From: Paenibacillus alkaliterrae
GTDB lineage: Bacteria > Bacillota > Bacilli > Paenibacillales > Paenibacillaceae
DNA length: 64,000 bases
NCBI RefSeq assembly: GCF_021532375.1
Contig: NZ_JAKGAP010000006.1
Span: forward strand, 1 to 64,000
Direction of reading: 5' to 3'
In this document: positions 7,667 to 16,833 of the stretch, piece after piece
How the letters are laid out: each line of letters opens with the position of its first letter
Numbering within the stretch: the stretch's first letter is position 1
Translations under genes and position numbers: made by a program
Notes under the pieces: generated by a model
Seen by the model: only the letters and a program-made list of their open reading frames with translations
Database searches by the model: none
What the model was told of the DNA's origin: nothing

Positions 7667-9385
7667 CTAAAACTCAACCCGAAATGTTGTTCCGGTCTCA
7701 TCCGATTCGAAATGAATCGTTGCACCATGATGATCAGCGATACTTCTGCAAACAGCCAGACCAAGCCCAGTTCCGGATTCCTTCGTCGAGTAGAAGGGCG
7801 TAAAGATCGAATCATGCGCCTCATTAGGGATGCCATGTCCTTGATCGATCACCTCAAGGTTAACGAAGCCGTTGATCTTGCGGGTCCGAATCGTAAGTAT
7901 ACCGCCTTTGTTCATCGCTTGTATCGCATTGCGGGTTAAGTTCAATAGCAGCTGACGAATCTCCTTCTGGTCAACGAATATAGACTTATCCGCCTGTAAA
8001 TCGATTACTACATCGATGCCGTTAATGGCTGCGTCAGCTTCGAGCAGAGGAAGCAGCTGTTCAATGATTTGATTGAGCTGCAAATACTCCTTGCTTACAA
8101 ATCTGGTATTCGCCAGCGATAAATATTCGGAGATGATTCCATTCGCACGATCCAGCTCGCTTACCATTAAAGTTATTATCTCTTCGCGAGCCTGGAAAGC
8201 GGAGTTTTTGCCCATCAACTGCAGAAAGCCCTTAATCGTCGTCATCGGGTTGCGAACCTCATGGGCAATGCTTGCCGCCATCGAGCTCAGCAAATTAAAT
8301 TTATCAAATAAAACAAGATTCTTCTCCGCCTTGCGCAGGTCGGTCACGTCGGTTGCAAAGACAATGAAATACTCCTTCTCGTTCATCCGGAACGGCTCCC
8401 CGGAAAACATGCCGCTGCCAATCTCCCCTGTTGCCTTATTAAAGCTCATTTCGTGATTCTTAAGGACTTTCTTCATACAAGTTGCTTTCAGGATGTCAAG
8501 CCCTAGCCTAGCCTGCTGCTCCTCGCTAACCGTCTTCAGAAACTTCTCGTTCGCTTCCGTTATGTTTCCGTCTTGCATATCGACGATAAAATTCATCGTC
8601 GCATTCGTATAAAAGGCGCTTGCGAACTTCATATTGGATTCCAGCAAATGCTCCTGGGCTCTCATTTGCTCCGTCACGTTATGCCAGCAGTTCGCGAAAC
8701 CGTCGCCCATTTTGTAGTATAAAATATCATATATGCCTTCCATCGATACATCACTATAAGCGAATGAGCGTTTATGGACGGTCTCTCCCGTCTCGGTCAC
8801 ATGACGAAAAATCTGAAATAACTCTTCCACGGATGCAGGAAACAATTCCGAGAGCGTCCGCCCGATCACCTGCTCCTTCGTGTAGTTGTTCGTTCTGCAT
8901 GAGGCTTCGTTTACGTATTCAACACGGAAATCGATGATATGACCCTCATCATCGCGAATGGCCGAATAATAACCAAAGCAATCGATCAAATTGTCAAGGC
9001 AGCTTCGGTACCAAGTCTCTTGCTTCACCAAATTTGCTTCATATTCCTGCTGAGCGGTAATATCTCGCCCTATGAAATAAAAGAATTCCGCATCCTTGCT
9101 CATAGATGCGTTCCACTGAATCCATATGTAAGATCCGTTCGCGTGGAGAAGCCGAAATTTAACGTCAGTAGCTTGCGCTCCGTCCAAAACATATTCAGAC
9201 ATTGCTGCGGCAAACTCCAAATCTTCGGGATGAACGTTAGCGGAGAAGTCTTCCAGCCTAAAATAAGGATTAGATAAGCCGAGCATTTCCTTCATTCTGC
9301 TGTTGCAATCAATCACATTACCGTCACGGTCGAGGATAATCATCATATCAAACGAAAGCTCAAATAAATTTTTATAATGATCCAT
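7667..9385 (-). CDS. PAS-domain sensor histidine kinase (sporulation-kinase-like, orphan)
   Basis: Soluble 572-aa kinase with no transmembrane segment. The N-terminal half holds at least two and probably three PAS domains: about residues 1-115 (SFDMMIILDRDGNVIDCNSRM), about 125-240 (YYSAIRDDEGHIIDFRVEYVN), and about 245-355 (AFYTNATMNFIVDMQDG). A HisKA dimerisation helix follows with phospho-acceptor His375 in SIAHEVRNPMTTIKGFL, then an HATPase domain with LLLNLTRNAIQAM, IDQGHGIP and STKESGTGLGLAV. Start chosen at the ATG (9385) behind GAAGGAA, because the upstream TTG lies in the ribosome site. No response regulator is adjacent. Domain layout and H-box resemble the KinA/KinE kinases that feed Spo0F, so a role in the sporulation phosphorelay is plausible but inferred. 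Confidence 0.9.
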   Translation of the reverse strand: MDHYKNLFELSFDMMIILDRDGNVIDCNSRMKEMLGLSNPYFRLEDFSANVHPEDLEFAAAMSEYVLDGAQATDVKFRLLHANGSYIWIQWNASMSKDAEFFYFIGRDITAQQEYEANLVKQETWYRSCLDNLIDCFGYYSAIRDDEGHIIDFRVEYVNEASCRTNNYTKEQVIGRTLSELFPASVEELFQIFRHVTETGETVHKRSFAYSDVSMEGIYDILYYKMGDGFANCWHNVTEQMRAQEHLLESNMKFASAFYTNATMNFIVDMQDGNITEANEKFLKTVSEEQQARLGLDILKATCMKKVLKNHEMSFNKATGEIGSGMFSGEPFRMNEKEYFIVFATDVTDLRKAEKNLVLFDKFNLLSSMAASIAHEVRNPMTTIKGFLQLMGKNSAFQAREEIITLMVSELDRANGIISEYLSLANTRFVSKEYLQLNQIIEQLLPLLEADAAINGIDVVIDLQADKSIFVDQKEIRQLLLNLTRNAIQAMNKGGILTIRTRKINGFVNLEVIDQGHGIPNEAHDSIFTPFYSTKESGTGLGLAVCRSIADHHGATIHFESDETGTTFRVEF

Positions 9386-9497
9386 GCCGTTTCCTTCCAA
9401 TCTATCTCATGATGTATGTTGTTACAAACATCGTATCAAATAATACAAAGGTTGGGCAACAACGTTTTACAATCATTTAATTTGGAAAGAAGGACGT

Positions 9498-10469
9498 TTA
9501 TATATTACTATTCAATAACGGCTTATTCGGCAAATAGTGCAGGGAACGAACGAACCGAATCGTTCTCGTCTTCGCTCTCATGACTATGGAATGTGTTTCC
9601 GCACGTTGATCAGAGAAATATTGTACGCCGCCGAGAAATTCGCCTGGCGTAATGCCGGTTGCCGCAAAATAGACGTCTCCGGTTCCAATCATATCTTCCA
9701 TCGTCAGCACCCGGTACGGATCTTCGATTCCCATCTGTACACAACGATTATACTCATTGCCGTCCGCCGGCATTAATCGCGCCTGTAATTCTCCGCCTAA
9801 GCATTTTAAAGCCGCTGCTGCCAAAACGCCCTCCGGCGCACCTCCCGAACCAACATATAAATCGATGCCCGCCTCCGGAAATGCAGGCGCCATCGCGCCG
9901 GCTACATCACCGTCCGACAAAAACTTGATCCTAACGCCGACTTTACGGAGCACCTTTACAATCGACTCATGGCGAGTGCGATCGAGAATCATGACCGTTA
10001 AATCCGACACCTTCTTATTTAATGCCTCCGCCGCTTTGCGGAGCGTTACATCCATGGGATCGGTAATACTTAATTTCCCTACGAGAGCGGGGCCGAACGC
10101 GAGCTTCTCCATATACATATCCGGTGCATGCAGCAGCTGCCCTTTACCGGCAACGGCTATGACCGACATGGCATTATTCAAGCCTTTCGCCACGATCTCG
10201 GTTCCCTCGAGAGGGTCTACCGCAACATCAACCTCGGGACCGTTCAGACTCCCTACTTCCTCACCGATATAAAGCATCGGCGCTTCATCCATTTCTCCCT
10301 CACCGATTACGACAACGCCGCGAATCGATACCGAATCGAACATCGCCCGCATAGCCGAAGTTGCCGCACCATCTGCGCTATTCTTATCGCCTCTCCCCAT
10401 CCAAGGTGCGGATGCCAGTGCCGCCAATTCCGTAACCCTTACGAGCTCCAATGCCAATTCTCTCTCCAT
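9498..10469 (-). CDS. glpX: fructose-1,6-bisphosphatase class II
   Basis: Dephosphorylates fructose-1,6-bisphosphate in gluconeogenesis. Class II (GlpX) motifs are all present: WMGRGDKNSADGAATSAM, VVIGEGEMDEAPMLYIGEEVG, DVAVDPLEGTE (metal-binding Asp and Glu), MILDRTRHESIVK and GSGGAPEGVLAAAALKCLGG. The length of 323 aa is typical. It is a single-gene unit. The 185 bases upstream are very AT-rich, with no operator I can name. The C-terminus (LPNKPLLNSNI) is slightly variable but the domain is complete. Confidence 0.95.
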   Translation of the reverse strand: MERELALELVRVTELAALASAPWMGRGDKNSADGAATSAMRAMFDSVSIRGVVVIGEGEMDEAPMLYIGEEVGSLNGPEVDVAVDPLEGTEIVAKGLNNAMSVIAVAGKGQLLHAPDMYMEKLAFGPALVGKLSITDPMDVTLRKAAEALNKKVSDLTVMILDRTRHESIVKVLRKVGVRIKFLSDGDVAGAMAPAFPEAGIDLYVGSGGAPEGVLAAAALKCLGGELQARLMPADGNEYNRCVQMGIEDPYRVLTMEDMIGTGDVYFAATGITPGEFLGGVQYFSDQRAETHSIVMRAKTRTIRFVRSLHYLPNKPLLNSNI

Positions 10470-10656
10470 TGTCTTGTCTCCCTCTGATCTCTAATGACGG
10501 AATCGATGAATAGTATACATGTTGAAGCTATTTCCGTTATTAAATATGTATCATATATTTATATATGTCGCAATATATATTTTACAATCTTCATTCAATC
10601 ATCATTTTTAAGTGATTTTCTTCTTCAAGTAAAATGATTGTTTCAATTAGAACAAC
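10470..10656. other. AT-rich intergenic region upstream of glpX
   Basis: No gene is seen. It contains runs of alternating A/T (around 10545-10585). Several overlapping promoter-like hexamers are possible but none stands out. It is followed by the terminator of the next minus-strand gene. Confidence 0.5.
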
Positions 10657-10697
10657 AAAAGGCTATCCATACAGGCGTTAGCCTGTACAAGATAGCC
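10657..10697 (-). terminator. terminator of the metallo-hydrolase/methyltransferase unit
   Basis: GGCTATC..GATAGCC encloses ACAGGC-GTTA-GCCTGT, and on the minus strand the stem is followed by TTTTGTTGTT. It lies 78 bases after the hydrolase stop. Confidence 0.85.
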
Positions 10698-10774
10698 CTG
10701 CTTGACTTGAAGCTGCTGCGACTTGGCTTCAGCACCGTTTCTCACTAGCACAACTCGCACATGTTCCGCGACCG

Positions 10775-11818
10775 TTAAAGCGTGACCGCGGCAAACCGAC
10801 GTACTCCTTCGCTAATCTCTGATGTAATTCGTCCCCTGCGCTCCAAATAAACCAAATGCGCGAGCGTCTCCGACATCGCGAATCGTAATTGATGGGCGTT
10901 TCCGTTCAGCCGGCTGCCGAATAGAACCTCGCACATGCCATAGGCGGTGCGGGGCTCTTCAGCGAGCATCGCCGCCATCCGGTCCAGCCTGCGCATATGA
11001 TGCTGCTGCAGCTCCGTAATCCTGCCTTCAAAATCGGTGAAGGGATCACGATGCCCGGGAAAGGCGAGCTTTACCTCGAATAGCCCCAACTCTTGCAAGC
11101 TATCCAGAAAAGCCTTCAGAGGATCGCCATCTTCGCCGGGTACGACGCTAACATTCGGCGTAATATGCGGCAGCACCTGATCGCCGCATACCATCCATTT
11201 CCGTTCCTTCTGATAGAAGCAGAGCTGTCCCTTGGCGTGACCTGGCGCATCGATTAAGAGCCAGCTTAGCCCGCCTATTTCGATATGGCTGCCAGCATCG
11301 AAATAGGTTACCTCTGGCTGCGGCGATACCATATCCACAAACGTTTCAAGATTTTCCCCAATAGCCTCTCTCAGCTCGCCCGGCATGCCATGCTCCTCAT
11401 AAAGTGATTGCAGCACCGTCGAGAAGTCACTCCCCTCTCCCCATAGCCTGACAGCATAGGCATGCGCCCCGCGAGTCATAAATACGGGCGCGCCGCTCCT
11501 TTCCTGCACGTATCCGGCAAGTCCGTAATGGTCGGGATGCTGATGGGTCAAAAGAATGCGGGTCATGTCTGTCCACTGCAGGTTATGCTTAATAAGCGCT
11601 TCATTCCATACTTCTATTGCCTCATCCGTCCGTAAACCCGGATCGATAAGCGTATATCCGGCCTCTTCCGGAATAAGATAGCTATTCACCCATTTGAGCG
11701 AGAACGGTACGGGCACCTTAACCTGTATCCAGCCCTCCGGCCATATGACCGTTGGCGCCGTTATTTTCCCTTCTGGAGCATGCAAGCTCTTTCCTTCCTG
11801 CTTATCCAGCATGGTCAT
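10775..11818 (-). CDS. MBL-fold metallo-hydrolase (glyoxalase II-like)
   Basis: A 347-aa metallo-beta-lactamase-fold hydrolase. The zinc motif THQHPDHYGLAG lies near residue 90. TLIDPGLRTDEA precedes it, DAPGHAKGQLCFY supplies the third-strand His, and FPGHRDPFTD supplies another metal ligand. The C-terminal part after residue 260 is helical with a winged-helix look (RTAYGMCEVLFG), as in LACTB2-like and RNase Z-unrelated MBL proteins. The substrate cannot be predicted. Its ATG overlaps the methyltransferase stop by 4 bases (ATGA), so the two are translationally coupled. Confidence 0.9.
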   Translation of the reverse strand: MTMLDKQEGKSLHAPEGKITAPTVIWPEGWIQVKVPVPFSLKWVNSYLIPEEAGYTLIDPGLRTDEAIEVWNEALIKHNLQWTDMTRILLTHQHPDHYGLAGYVQERSGAPVFMTRGAHAYAVRLWGEGSDFSTVLQSLYEEHGMPGELREAIGENLETFVDMVSPQPEVTYFDAGSHIEIGGLSWLLIDAPGHAKGQLCFYQKERKWMVCGDQVLPHITPNVSVVPGEDGDPLKAFLDSLQELGLFEVKLAFPGHRDPFTDFEGRITELQQHHMRRLDRMAAMLAEEPRTAYGMCEVLFGSRLNGNAHQLRFAMSETLAHLVYLERRGRITSEISEGVRRFAAVTL

Positions 11819-12561
11819 TTCGCCTTTCCTGCCATAATCATGCGAGGCGATACGGCTTCATCATAATCGGAGCCGTCGTAATTACCGTAAAGCTGTTCCA
11901 GGACAAGGCCGCAATCCGCCAAGTTCCGTTCGAACCAGTCAAGCCGAAGCAGCCGTACTCTTTCCAGATATTGTCTTGGCTTCGCTAGCGTTCCCGGATC
12001 CGATATCGTAATTTCCTTCTGAACCCAGCCATCCGTTACGGAACGAACCTCTTCAATTAAATAACCGGTGTCCACGTCCGTTCGCTCGGAACGAGGAATA
12101 AGATGCTCCTCGACATAGACCGGATTCAGAAAATCGATAAGGAAGGAGCCGCCTGGGCGCAGCGTTTTCCGAATATTCCGCAGTACGTTGACATTATCCT
12201 CTTCCAATGAAAAGTAACCAAAGGAGGTGAATAAGTTTACCGTCGCGTCGAAGCTCCCGGTCTCAAAAGGCAGCTCGCGCATATCCCCTTCTATCCATTT
12301 CACCGTACCGTTCTTATCATGGCATCGCGCTTCCTCCAGCAAAATAGCGGATAAATCGATACCCGTTACATCATATCCGAAGCTCGCTAATGCAAGCGCG
12401 TGCCTTCCCATACCGCAGCCAATGTCCAGCACCTTCGCATTGTTCGGCAGCTGCAGCCAATCGACCATCCGCTGTACTTCCTTGTTCGCCTCTCCCCAAT
12501 TTCGATGTTTATAAACAAGCATATAATCCGTGCCAAAGCTCTGCTCGTACCAAGGTTTCAT
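11815..12561 (-). CDS. SAM-dependent methyltransferase, class I
   Basis: A 248-aa class I methyltransferase. Motif I is VLDIGCGMGRHALALASFGYD with motif II GIDLS, followed by IEGDMRELPFETGSFDATVNLFTSFGYF and LRPGGSFLIDFLNP. The N-terminal PWYEQSFGTDYMLVYKHR matches a family of small-molecule methyltransferases often labelled methyltransferase-25/11, whose substrates are mostly unknown. It is the first gene of a two-gene unit with the MBL hydrolase. GGAG lies 9 bases before the ATG. Confidence 0.88.
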   Translation of the reverse strand: MKPWYEQSFGTDYMLVYKHRNWGEANKEVQRMVDWLQLPNNAKVLDIGCGMGRHALALASFGYDVTGIDLSAILLEEARCHDKNGTVKWIEGDMRELPFETGSFDATVNLFTSFGYFSLEEDNVNVLRNIRKTLRPGGSFLIDFLNPVYVEEHLIPRSERTDVDTGYLIEEVRSVTDGWVQKEITISDPGTLAKPRQYLERVRLLRLDWFERNLADCGLVLEQLYGNYDGSDYDEAVSPRMIMAGKAK

Positions 12562-12690
12562 TCTTTTATTCTCCTTCTTTTTACAGGCAATCTCTATGTA
12601 AATCGTTATGATTACTCTATTTTACTTGAATTTCGCCATGCTCGCAAAACAGAAAAGCATTGGCGTATTTATGGATTTAGGTATATAAAA

Positions 12691-12731
12691 AAAAGGCTGG
12701 AATGGCTGATATCGGTGCGGACATTCCAGCC
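12691..12731 (-). terminator. terminator of fni
   Basis: GGCTGGAATG (12695-12704) pairs with CATTCCAGCC (12722-12731). On the minus strand it is followed by a run of eight T. Confidence 0.9.
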
Positions 12732-12751
12732 GTTTACCGCGGCGCTAACGC

Positions 12752-13807
12752 TTATATACGATTCAGTCTTTTCGTTTGGCGCAGCTGTGTGATCGTTCCT
12801 GCTCCGATGCCGAACATAGCCGTGCGCAATTCGAATTCGATCCGCTCGAATTGCTGGAGCAATAGCTCCTGTGAAGTTAGGCTGTTCCCATTTGCCGCTT
12901 GGGGGAGAAGCACCCGGCCATAGCCTGCCAAGTCCGCTCCGAGCGCAATCGCTTTAGCCGCGTCTACGCCGCTGCGCAGACCGCCGCTGGCAATTATCTT
13001 CGCATTGGGGAGCCGTTCGCGTATTTCAATGACGCTCTCTGCCGTCGGTATGCCCCAATCGGCAAACGCTTCGGCTGCATGCCGCCGCAGCGGATCACTC
13101 GAACGGAATTTCTCTACCTGACTCCAAGAGGTTCCCCCCGCGCCTGCCGCATCGATGAAGGCCACGCCCGCCTCATGCAGGGCTGCCGCCGTATCGGCAT
13201 CAATTCCCCAGCCTACTTCCTTCACGCCAACCGGTAAATCAAGCGACCTGCAAATCTGCTTAATAGCGGATAGCAGCCCGCGAAAATCCGTATCGCCCTC
13301 AGGCTGGAATATTTCCTGCATGCTGTTCAAATGCAGGACAAGCGCATCCGCCTCCGCGATCTCAACCGCTCTGCGGCATGAATCCGCGCCAAAGCCATAA
13401 TTAAGCTGCACGGCTCCTATATTGGCAATAACCGGTACGGTTGGCGCATCCTTGCGCACGGAGAACGAAGCGGCCAGCTTCTCTTGCTCGATCGCAGCGC
13501 GCATCGAGCCTAGGCCAATTGCCCAGCCTCTCGCCTCGGCCGCAACCGCTAAGCGACGATTAATCGCCCCCGCTTCATCCGTCCCTCCGGTCATCGAGCT
13601 GACGAGCAGAGGAGCTCCCAACCTCTTGCCGAACCATTCCGTCTCCAGGCTAACTTCGTGGAAGGAAAGCTCGGGCAACGCATTATGCTTAAATCGATAC
13701 CGTTCCAATCCGGTTTCAATACCAACGCTATTCACTTGCTCCTGCAAGCAAATCCGAATATGCTCGCCTTTTCGCTTCGCTGTAGCTGCTTGTTGATCTG
13801 CTGTCAT
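12752..13807 (-). CDS. fni: type 2 isopentenyl-diphosphate delta-isomerase
   Basis: FMN- and NAD(P)H-dependent enzyme interconverting IPP and DMAPP for isoprenoid synthesis. Typical type 2 features are GLERYRFKHNALPE at the N-terminus, PLLVSSMTGGT, GLGSMRAA, HLNSMQEIFQPEGDTDF (substrate and FMN contacts), VGVKEVGWG, DAAGAGGTSW and IIASGGLRSGVDAAKAIALGADLAGYGR. The length of 351 aa is normal. It is a single gene with its own terminator. No mevalonate-pathway gene is nearby. Confidence 0.95.
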   Translation of the reverse strand: MTADQQAATAKRKGEHIRICLQEQVNSVGIETGLERYRFKHNALPELSFHEVSLETEWFGKRLGAPLLVSSMTGGTDEAGAINRRLAVAAEARGWAIGLGSMRAAIEQEKLAASFSVRKDAPTVPVIANIGAVQLNYGFGADSCRRAVEIAEADALVLHLNSMQEIFQPEGDTDFRGLLSAIKQICRSLDLPVGVKEVGWGIDADTAAALHEAGVAFIDAAGAGGTSWSQVEKFRSSDPLRRHAAEAFADWGIPTAESVIEIRERLPNAKIIASGGLRSGVDAAKAIALGADLAGYGRVLLPQAANGNSLTSQELLLQQFERIEFELRTAMFGIGAGTITQLRQTKRLNRI

Positions 13808-14065
13808 GTCAATTTAATTCCTCCCGTGCGTAAACGGCTGACGCCGCTTACGGCAACGCAGCTCAAATTTCGCTTTCCAACTACGTACAAGCATAGCATA
13901 ATTTTTCGTTTCACGCTCCAGGCTTAACGCCTAGACCTCCAAGAAGTTGTTCTCTTTAGTTTTGATTTTTTCAATCATTTATATGAAATTTACAATCATT
14001 TAATCTTGTTTATCCGTCGAACTTAAATTAAAATAAAAGCAAGGAATCGTATGAGGAGGCACATC

Positions 14066-14791
14066 ATGGAGATCATCATTTTTGATACACAGAAGGAACT
14101 GGATGCTTATGCGGCGGATCTGCTTGTAAATACCGCGGGCGAGAAGCCTGATGCGGTCTTGGGACTGGCGACGGGATCGACACCTATAGGTATTTATGAC
14201 AAAATAGTAGAGCGGTATAATGAAAAGAAAATAAGCTTTGCGGGGGTAACAACCTTTAATCTTGACGAATACGTCGGATTGCGGCAAGAAAATGAGCAAA
14301 GCTATGCTTATTATATGCAAAAGCATCTTTTCTCCCATATCGACATACTTGCCGAGAATACTCATTTGCCGAACGGCATGGCCGAGGATATCGAAGCCGA
14401 ATGCGCCAGGTATGACGAAATGCTGGAGGCACGTCCCGTTGACATTCAACTGCTTGGCCTGGGCCATAACGGACATATCGGATTCAATGAACCCGACGTC
14501 AATTTATCCGGCGGTACGCATGCTGTACAGCTCAAGGCAGAAACACGCGAGGCGAACGCCCGCTTTTTCGCTTCCATGAACGAGGTTCCAAGCTATGCGA
14601 TCACGATGGGGGTAGGCTCCATTTTAAAAGCGAATACCATCCTAATGGCCGTTCGCGGAGCGGACAAAGCGGGTATCGTAAAAGAAGCGTTGACGGGTCC
14701 AATTACGACAAACGTTCCAGCTTCATTATTACAAACCCATGCGCGAGTTATCGTTCTGCTCGATCGCGAGGCGGGAAGGATGATCGAATAA
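14066..14791 (+). CDS. nagB: glucosamine-6-phosphate deaminase
   Basis: Converts glucosamine-6-phosphate to fructose-6-phosphate and ammonia. Motifs seen are VLGLATGSTPIGIYDKIVERY, TFNLDEYVGL, GLGHNGHIGFNEP (catalytic Asp/His region), ITMGVGSIL and VIVLLDREA. I start it at 14066 because the upstream ATG at 14051 lies before the GAGGAGG ribosome site. This gives 241 aa, the family norm. Its stop overlaps the nagA start by one base (TAATG), so the two are coupled. The 258 bases upstream show no clear NagR site. Confidence 0.95.
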   Translation: MEIIIFDTQKELDAYAADLLVNTAGEKPDAVLGLATGSTPIGIYDKIVERYNEKKISFAGVTTFNLDEYVGLRQENEQSYAYYMQKHLFSHIDILAENTHLPNGMAEDIEAECARYDEMLEARPVDIQLLGLGHNGHIGFNEPDVNLSGGTHAVQLKAETREANARFFASMNEVPSYAITMGVGSILKANTILMAVRGADKAGIVKEALTGPITTNVPASLLQTHARVIVLLDREAGRMIE

Positions 14792-15987
14792 TGAACGTAC
14801 GCACGACTAGCTGGCTCTTTCATAACGTAAATATCGTACTGGAGGATCATACTGCTATCGGCAGCGTCTTTGTAGAAAATGGACGGATTACGAGGATAAT
14901 AACCGGTGAGCACACAGAACAATTAGAAGCAACGGAAGCCAGCGTAACGATTGATGGACATGGCGGATGGCTGATGCCCGGTTTTATCGACGTTCATGTG
15001 CATGGCGGCTTTGGGGCCGACTTTATGGATGCCTGCAGCGACAGCTACGATACGATTACCCGGTTTCACGCATCGCATGGCACAACCGGAATGCTGGCGA
15101 CAACTATGACAGCTGATAAGGAAGCCATTGAAGCTGCATTGCATGCGACAGCAGCGTATCGCGCAAGAGAAGAAATGCCTTATGCCGCTCTTTACGGCGT
15201 TCATTTGGAAGGACCGTTCATTAGCGAGAAATGGCCCGGCGCCCAAAACCCGGCGCATATAACGGACCCACAGACGGAGTGGTTGAAGCAGTGGATTAAG
15301 CAATGGCCCGGTCTGATTCGCCAGCTCACCCTTGCGCCTGAGAAATCGGGCGCCATCGAGACCATCGCTTGGCTTGCCGAGCTGGGGATCGTTACGGCAT
15401 GCGGCCATACCGATGCCGTATACGACGAAATCATAGCCGCTGCCGATGCGGGACTTACACAAGCGGTCCATACGTACAATGCGATGCGCGGCCTTCATCA
15501 CCGCGAGCCGGGAACGCTCGGCGCCGTCCTGACCGATGACCGCATCTATGCGGAGCTCATTGCCGACGGCTTGCATGTTCATCCTGCGGCGATTCGTCTG
15601 CTGGTTGCAGCGAAGCCGCTTGATAAAATGATCCTCATAACCGATGCGATGGCCGCTGCCGGCATGCCGGACGGAGACTTCTCGCTGGGCGGCCAAGCCG
15701 TTGTCGTGAAGGCCGGGGAAGCACGCCTTCGCGATGGAAACGCGCTGGCCGGCAGCTGCTTGACGATGATTAGCGCCATCCGGTTCCTTCTGGAGCATAC
15801 GAATCTGACGATTTCTGACGTCAGCCGCCTTGCTAGCGGCAATGCCGCCAGACAGCTTGGCATCAGTGACCGTACCGGCTCTATCGCCATCGGCAAGCAA
15901 GCCGATCTCGTGCTGGTCGATGCATTGCTTGAAGTTCAGCAGACATGGGTCCAGGGCCGCTCCGTTTACGAGAATAGGATCAATTAA
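14791..15987 (+). CDS. nagA: N-acetylglucosamine-6-phosphate deacetylase
   Basis: Deacetylates GlcNAc-6-phosphate, feeding NagB. Amidohydrolase-fold features are MPGFIDVHVHGGFGADFMDA, HGTTGMLATTMTA, GVHLEGPFIS (metal-binding Glu), ACGHTDAVYDE, AVHTYNAMRGLHHREPG, ELIADGLHVHP and LITDAMAAAG (catalytic Asp). The length of 398 aa is normal. It is the last gene of the nagBA pair, ended by a strong hairpin. Neither a PTS gene nor a nagR-type gene adjoins. Confidence 0.95.
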   Translation: MNVRTTSWLFHNVNIVLEDHTAIGSVFVENGRITRIITGEHTEQLEATEASVTIDGHGGWLMPGFIDVHVHGGFGADFMDACSDSYDTITRFHASHGTTGMLATTMTADKEAIEAALHATAAYRAREEMPYAALYGVHLEGPFISEKWPGAQNPAHITDPQTEWLKQWIKQWPGLIRQLTLAPEKSGAIETIAWLAELGIVTACGHTDAVYDEIIAAADAGLTQAVHTYNAMRGLHHREPGTLGAVLTDDRIYAELIADGLHVHPAAIRLLVAAKPLDKMILITDAMAAAGMPDGDFSLGGQAVVVKAGEARLRDGNALAGSCLTMISAIRFLLEHTNLTISDVSRLASGNAARQLGISDRTGSIAIGKQADLVLVDALLEVQQTWVQGRSVYENRIN

Positions 15988-16033
15988 ACAGGAAAAAGGC
16001 TGCCGTCATTCGTCGGCAGCCTTTTTCCTGTTT
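15986..16033. terminator. strong bidirectional terminator after nagA
   Basis: A near-perfect 20-bp stem (AACAGGAAAAAGGCTGCCG and its complement, 8-base loop) overlaps the nagA stop codon. T-runs on both sides can serve nagA and the converging DeoR gene. Confidence 0.9.
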
Positions 16034-16048
16034 CGGTTTTAATTTCGA

Positions 16049-16831
16049 TTAATCCGTCACGTATACGGAAATGCCATGCTTCTCCACCTGAGCGGCAAGC
16101 TCCGCGGATAGCGGCAGATCCGTAATGACGCCGCAAAGCTCGGATAAAGATGCGGTTGTGAATAGCGATGTCCGTTCTGTCTTCGTATGATCGAATACGG
16201 CGTACGCCGCTTGCGAGCGTTTAATGAGTGCTTTGGCAATTTGCGCTTCCTGCTCCGAATACGTCGTAATGCCGCCTTCTGCCGAAATGCCGTCGACGCC
16301 GATAAACATTTTACCGATATGCAAATGACTCACCAGGCCTTCGCCGAGCGGTCCGCAAAGCTCGAAGCTGTTGTGACGCATAATGCCGCCGGTTACGACC
16401 ACTTGAATTTGGCTTCCCGCCAGCTCCATTGCAATGTTGACCGCATTCGTCACCACCGTAATGCCTTTGCGCGCCTTTAACTGCTTCGCGATTAGGAAAT
16501 TCGTCGTACCGCCGGACAAGCCGATAACATCCCCCTCCGTTATAAGGGAGGCAGCAAGCTCGGCAATCCGCTCCTTCTCCAGGATCGACAGCCCTTCCTT
16601 CTCGGCAAAAGGCAAATCGCGCACGGTATGCATGCCGTCATACATCGCTCCGCCGATCGTCCGAATGACGGGATACTCCGCCTCCATCTGCTCAAGATCG
16701 CGGCGAGCCGTCGCTTCGGAGCAACCGAACCGTTCAACCATTTCGGTAATCGTAATTCTCCCCTGCTGCTTTAACAGCTGCAGCATGGCCTCGCGGCGGC
16801 GCTGCCCCTTGGAACCGTTCGCATCTGCCAT
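16049..16831 (-). CDS. DeoR/GlpR-family transcriptional regulator
   Basis: A 260-aa sugar-phosphate-responsive repressor. The N-terminal winged helix has GQRRREAMLQLLKQQGRITITEM followed by the recognition helix GCSEATARRDLEQME. The C-terminal DeoR sensor domain shows ITEGDVIGLSGGTTNFLIA, VVTNAVNIAMEL, VVTGGIMRH and IGVDGISAEGGITTYSEQEA. I start it at the ATG at 16831, 2 bases after the kinase stop, behind GGTGGAG. An upstream ATG at 16903 would overlap the kinase by 70 bases. It is the second gene of a kinase-regulator pair and probably controls it. Confidence 0.9.
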   Translation of the reverse strand: MADANGSKGQRRREAMLQLLKQQGRITITEMVERFGCSEATARRDLEQMEAEYPVIRTIGGAMYDGMHTVRDLPFAEKEGLSILEKERIAELAASLITEGDVIGLSGGTTNFLIAKQLKARKGITVVTNAVNIAMELAGSQIQVVVTGGIMRHNSFELCGPLGEGLVSHLHIGKMFIGVDGISAEGGITTYSEQEAQIAKALIKRSQAAYAVFDHTKTERTSLFTTASLSELCGVITDLPLSAELAAQVEKHGISVYVTD

Positions 16832-16833
16832 TA

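Noticed and set aside
10545..10585. Alternating A/T tract upstream of glpX as a possible operator
   Set aside because: The palindromy follows from low complexity and has no defined arms matching a known regulator.
9466..14004. 16-base match TTTACAATCATTTAAT at 9466-9481 and 13989-14004
   Set aside because: Both lie in AT-rich intergenic DNA. One such match in 64 kb is compatible with chance and no flanking similarity extends it.
14923..15900. 325-aa open frame antisense to nagA
   Set aside because: It is fully within nagA with intact deacetylase motifs. The composition is atypical and there is no start signal.
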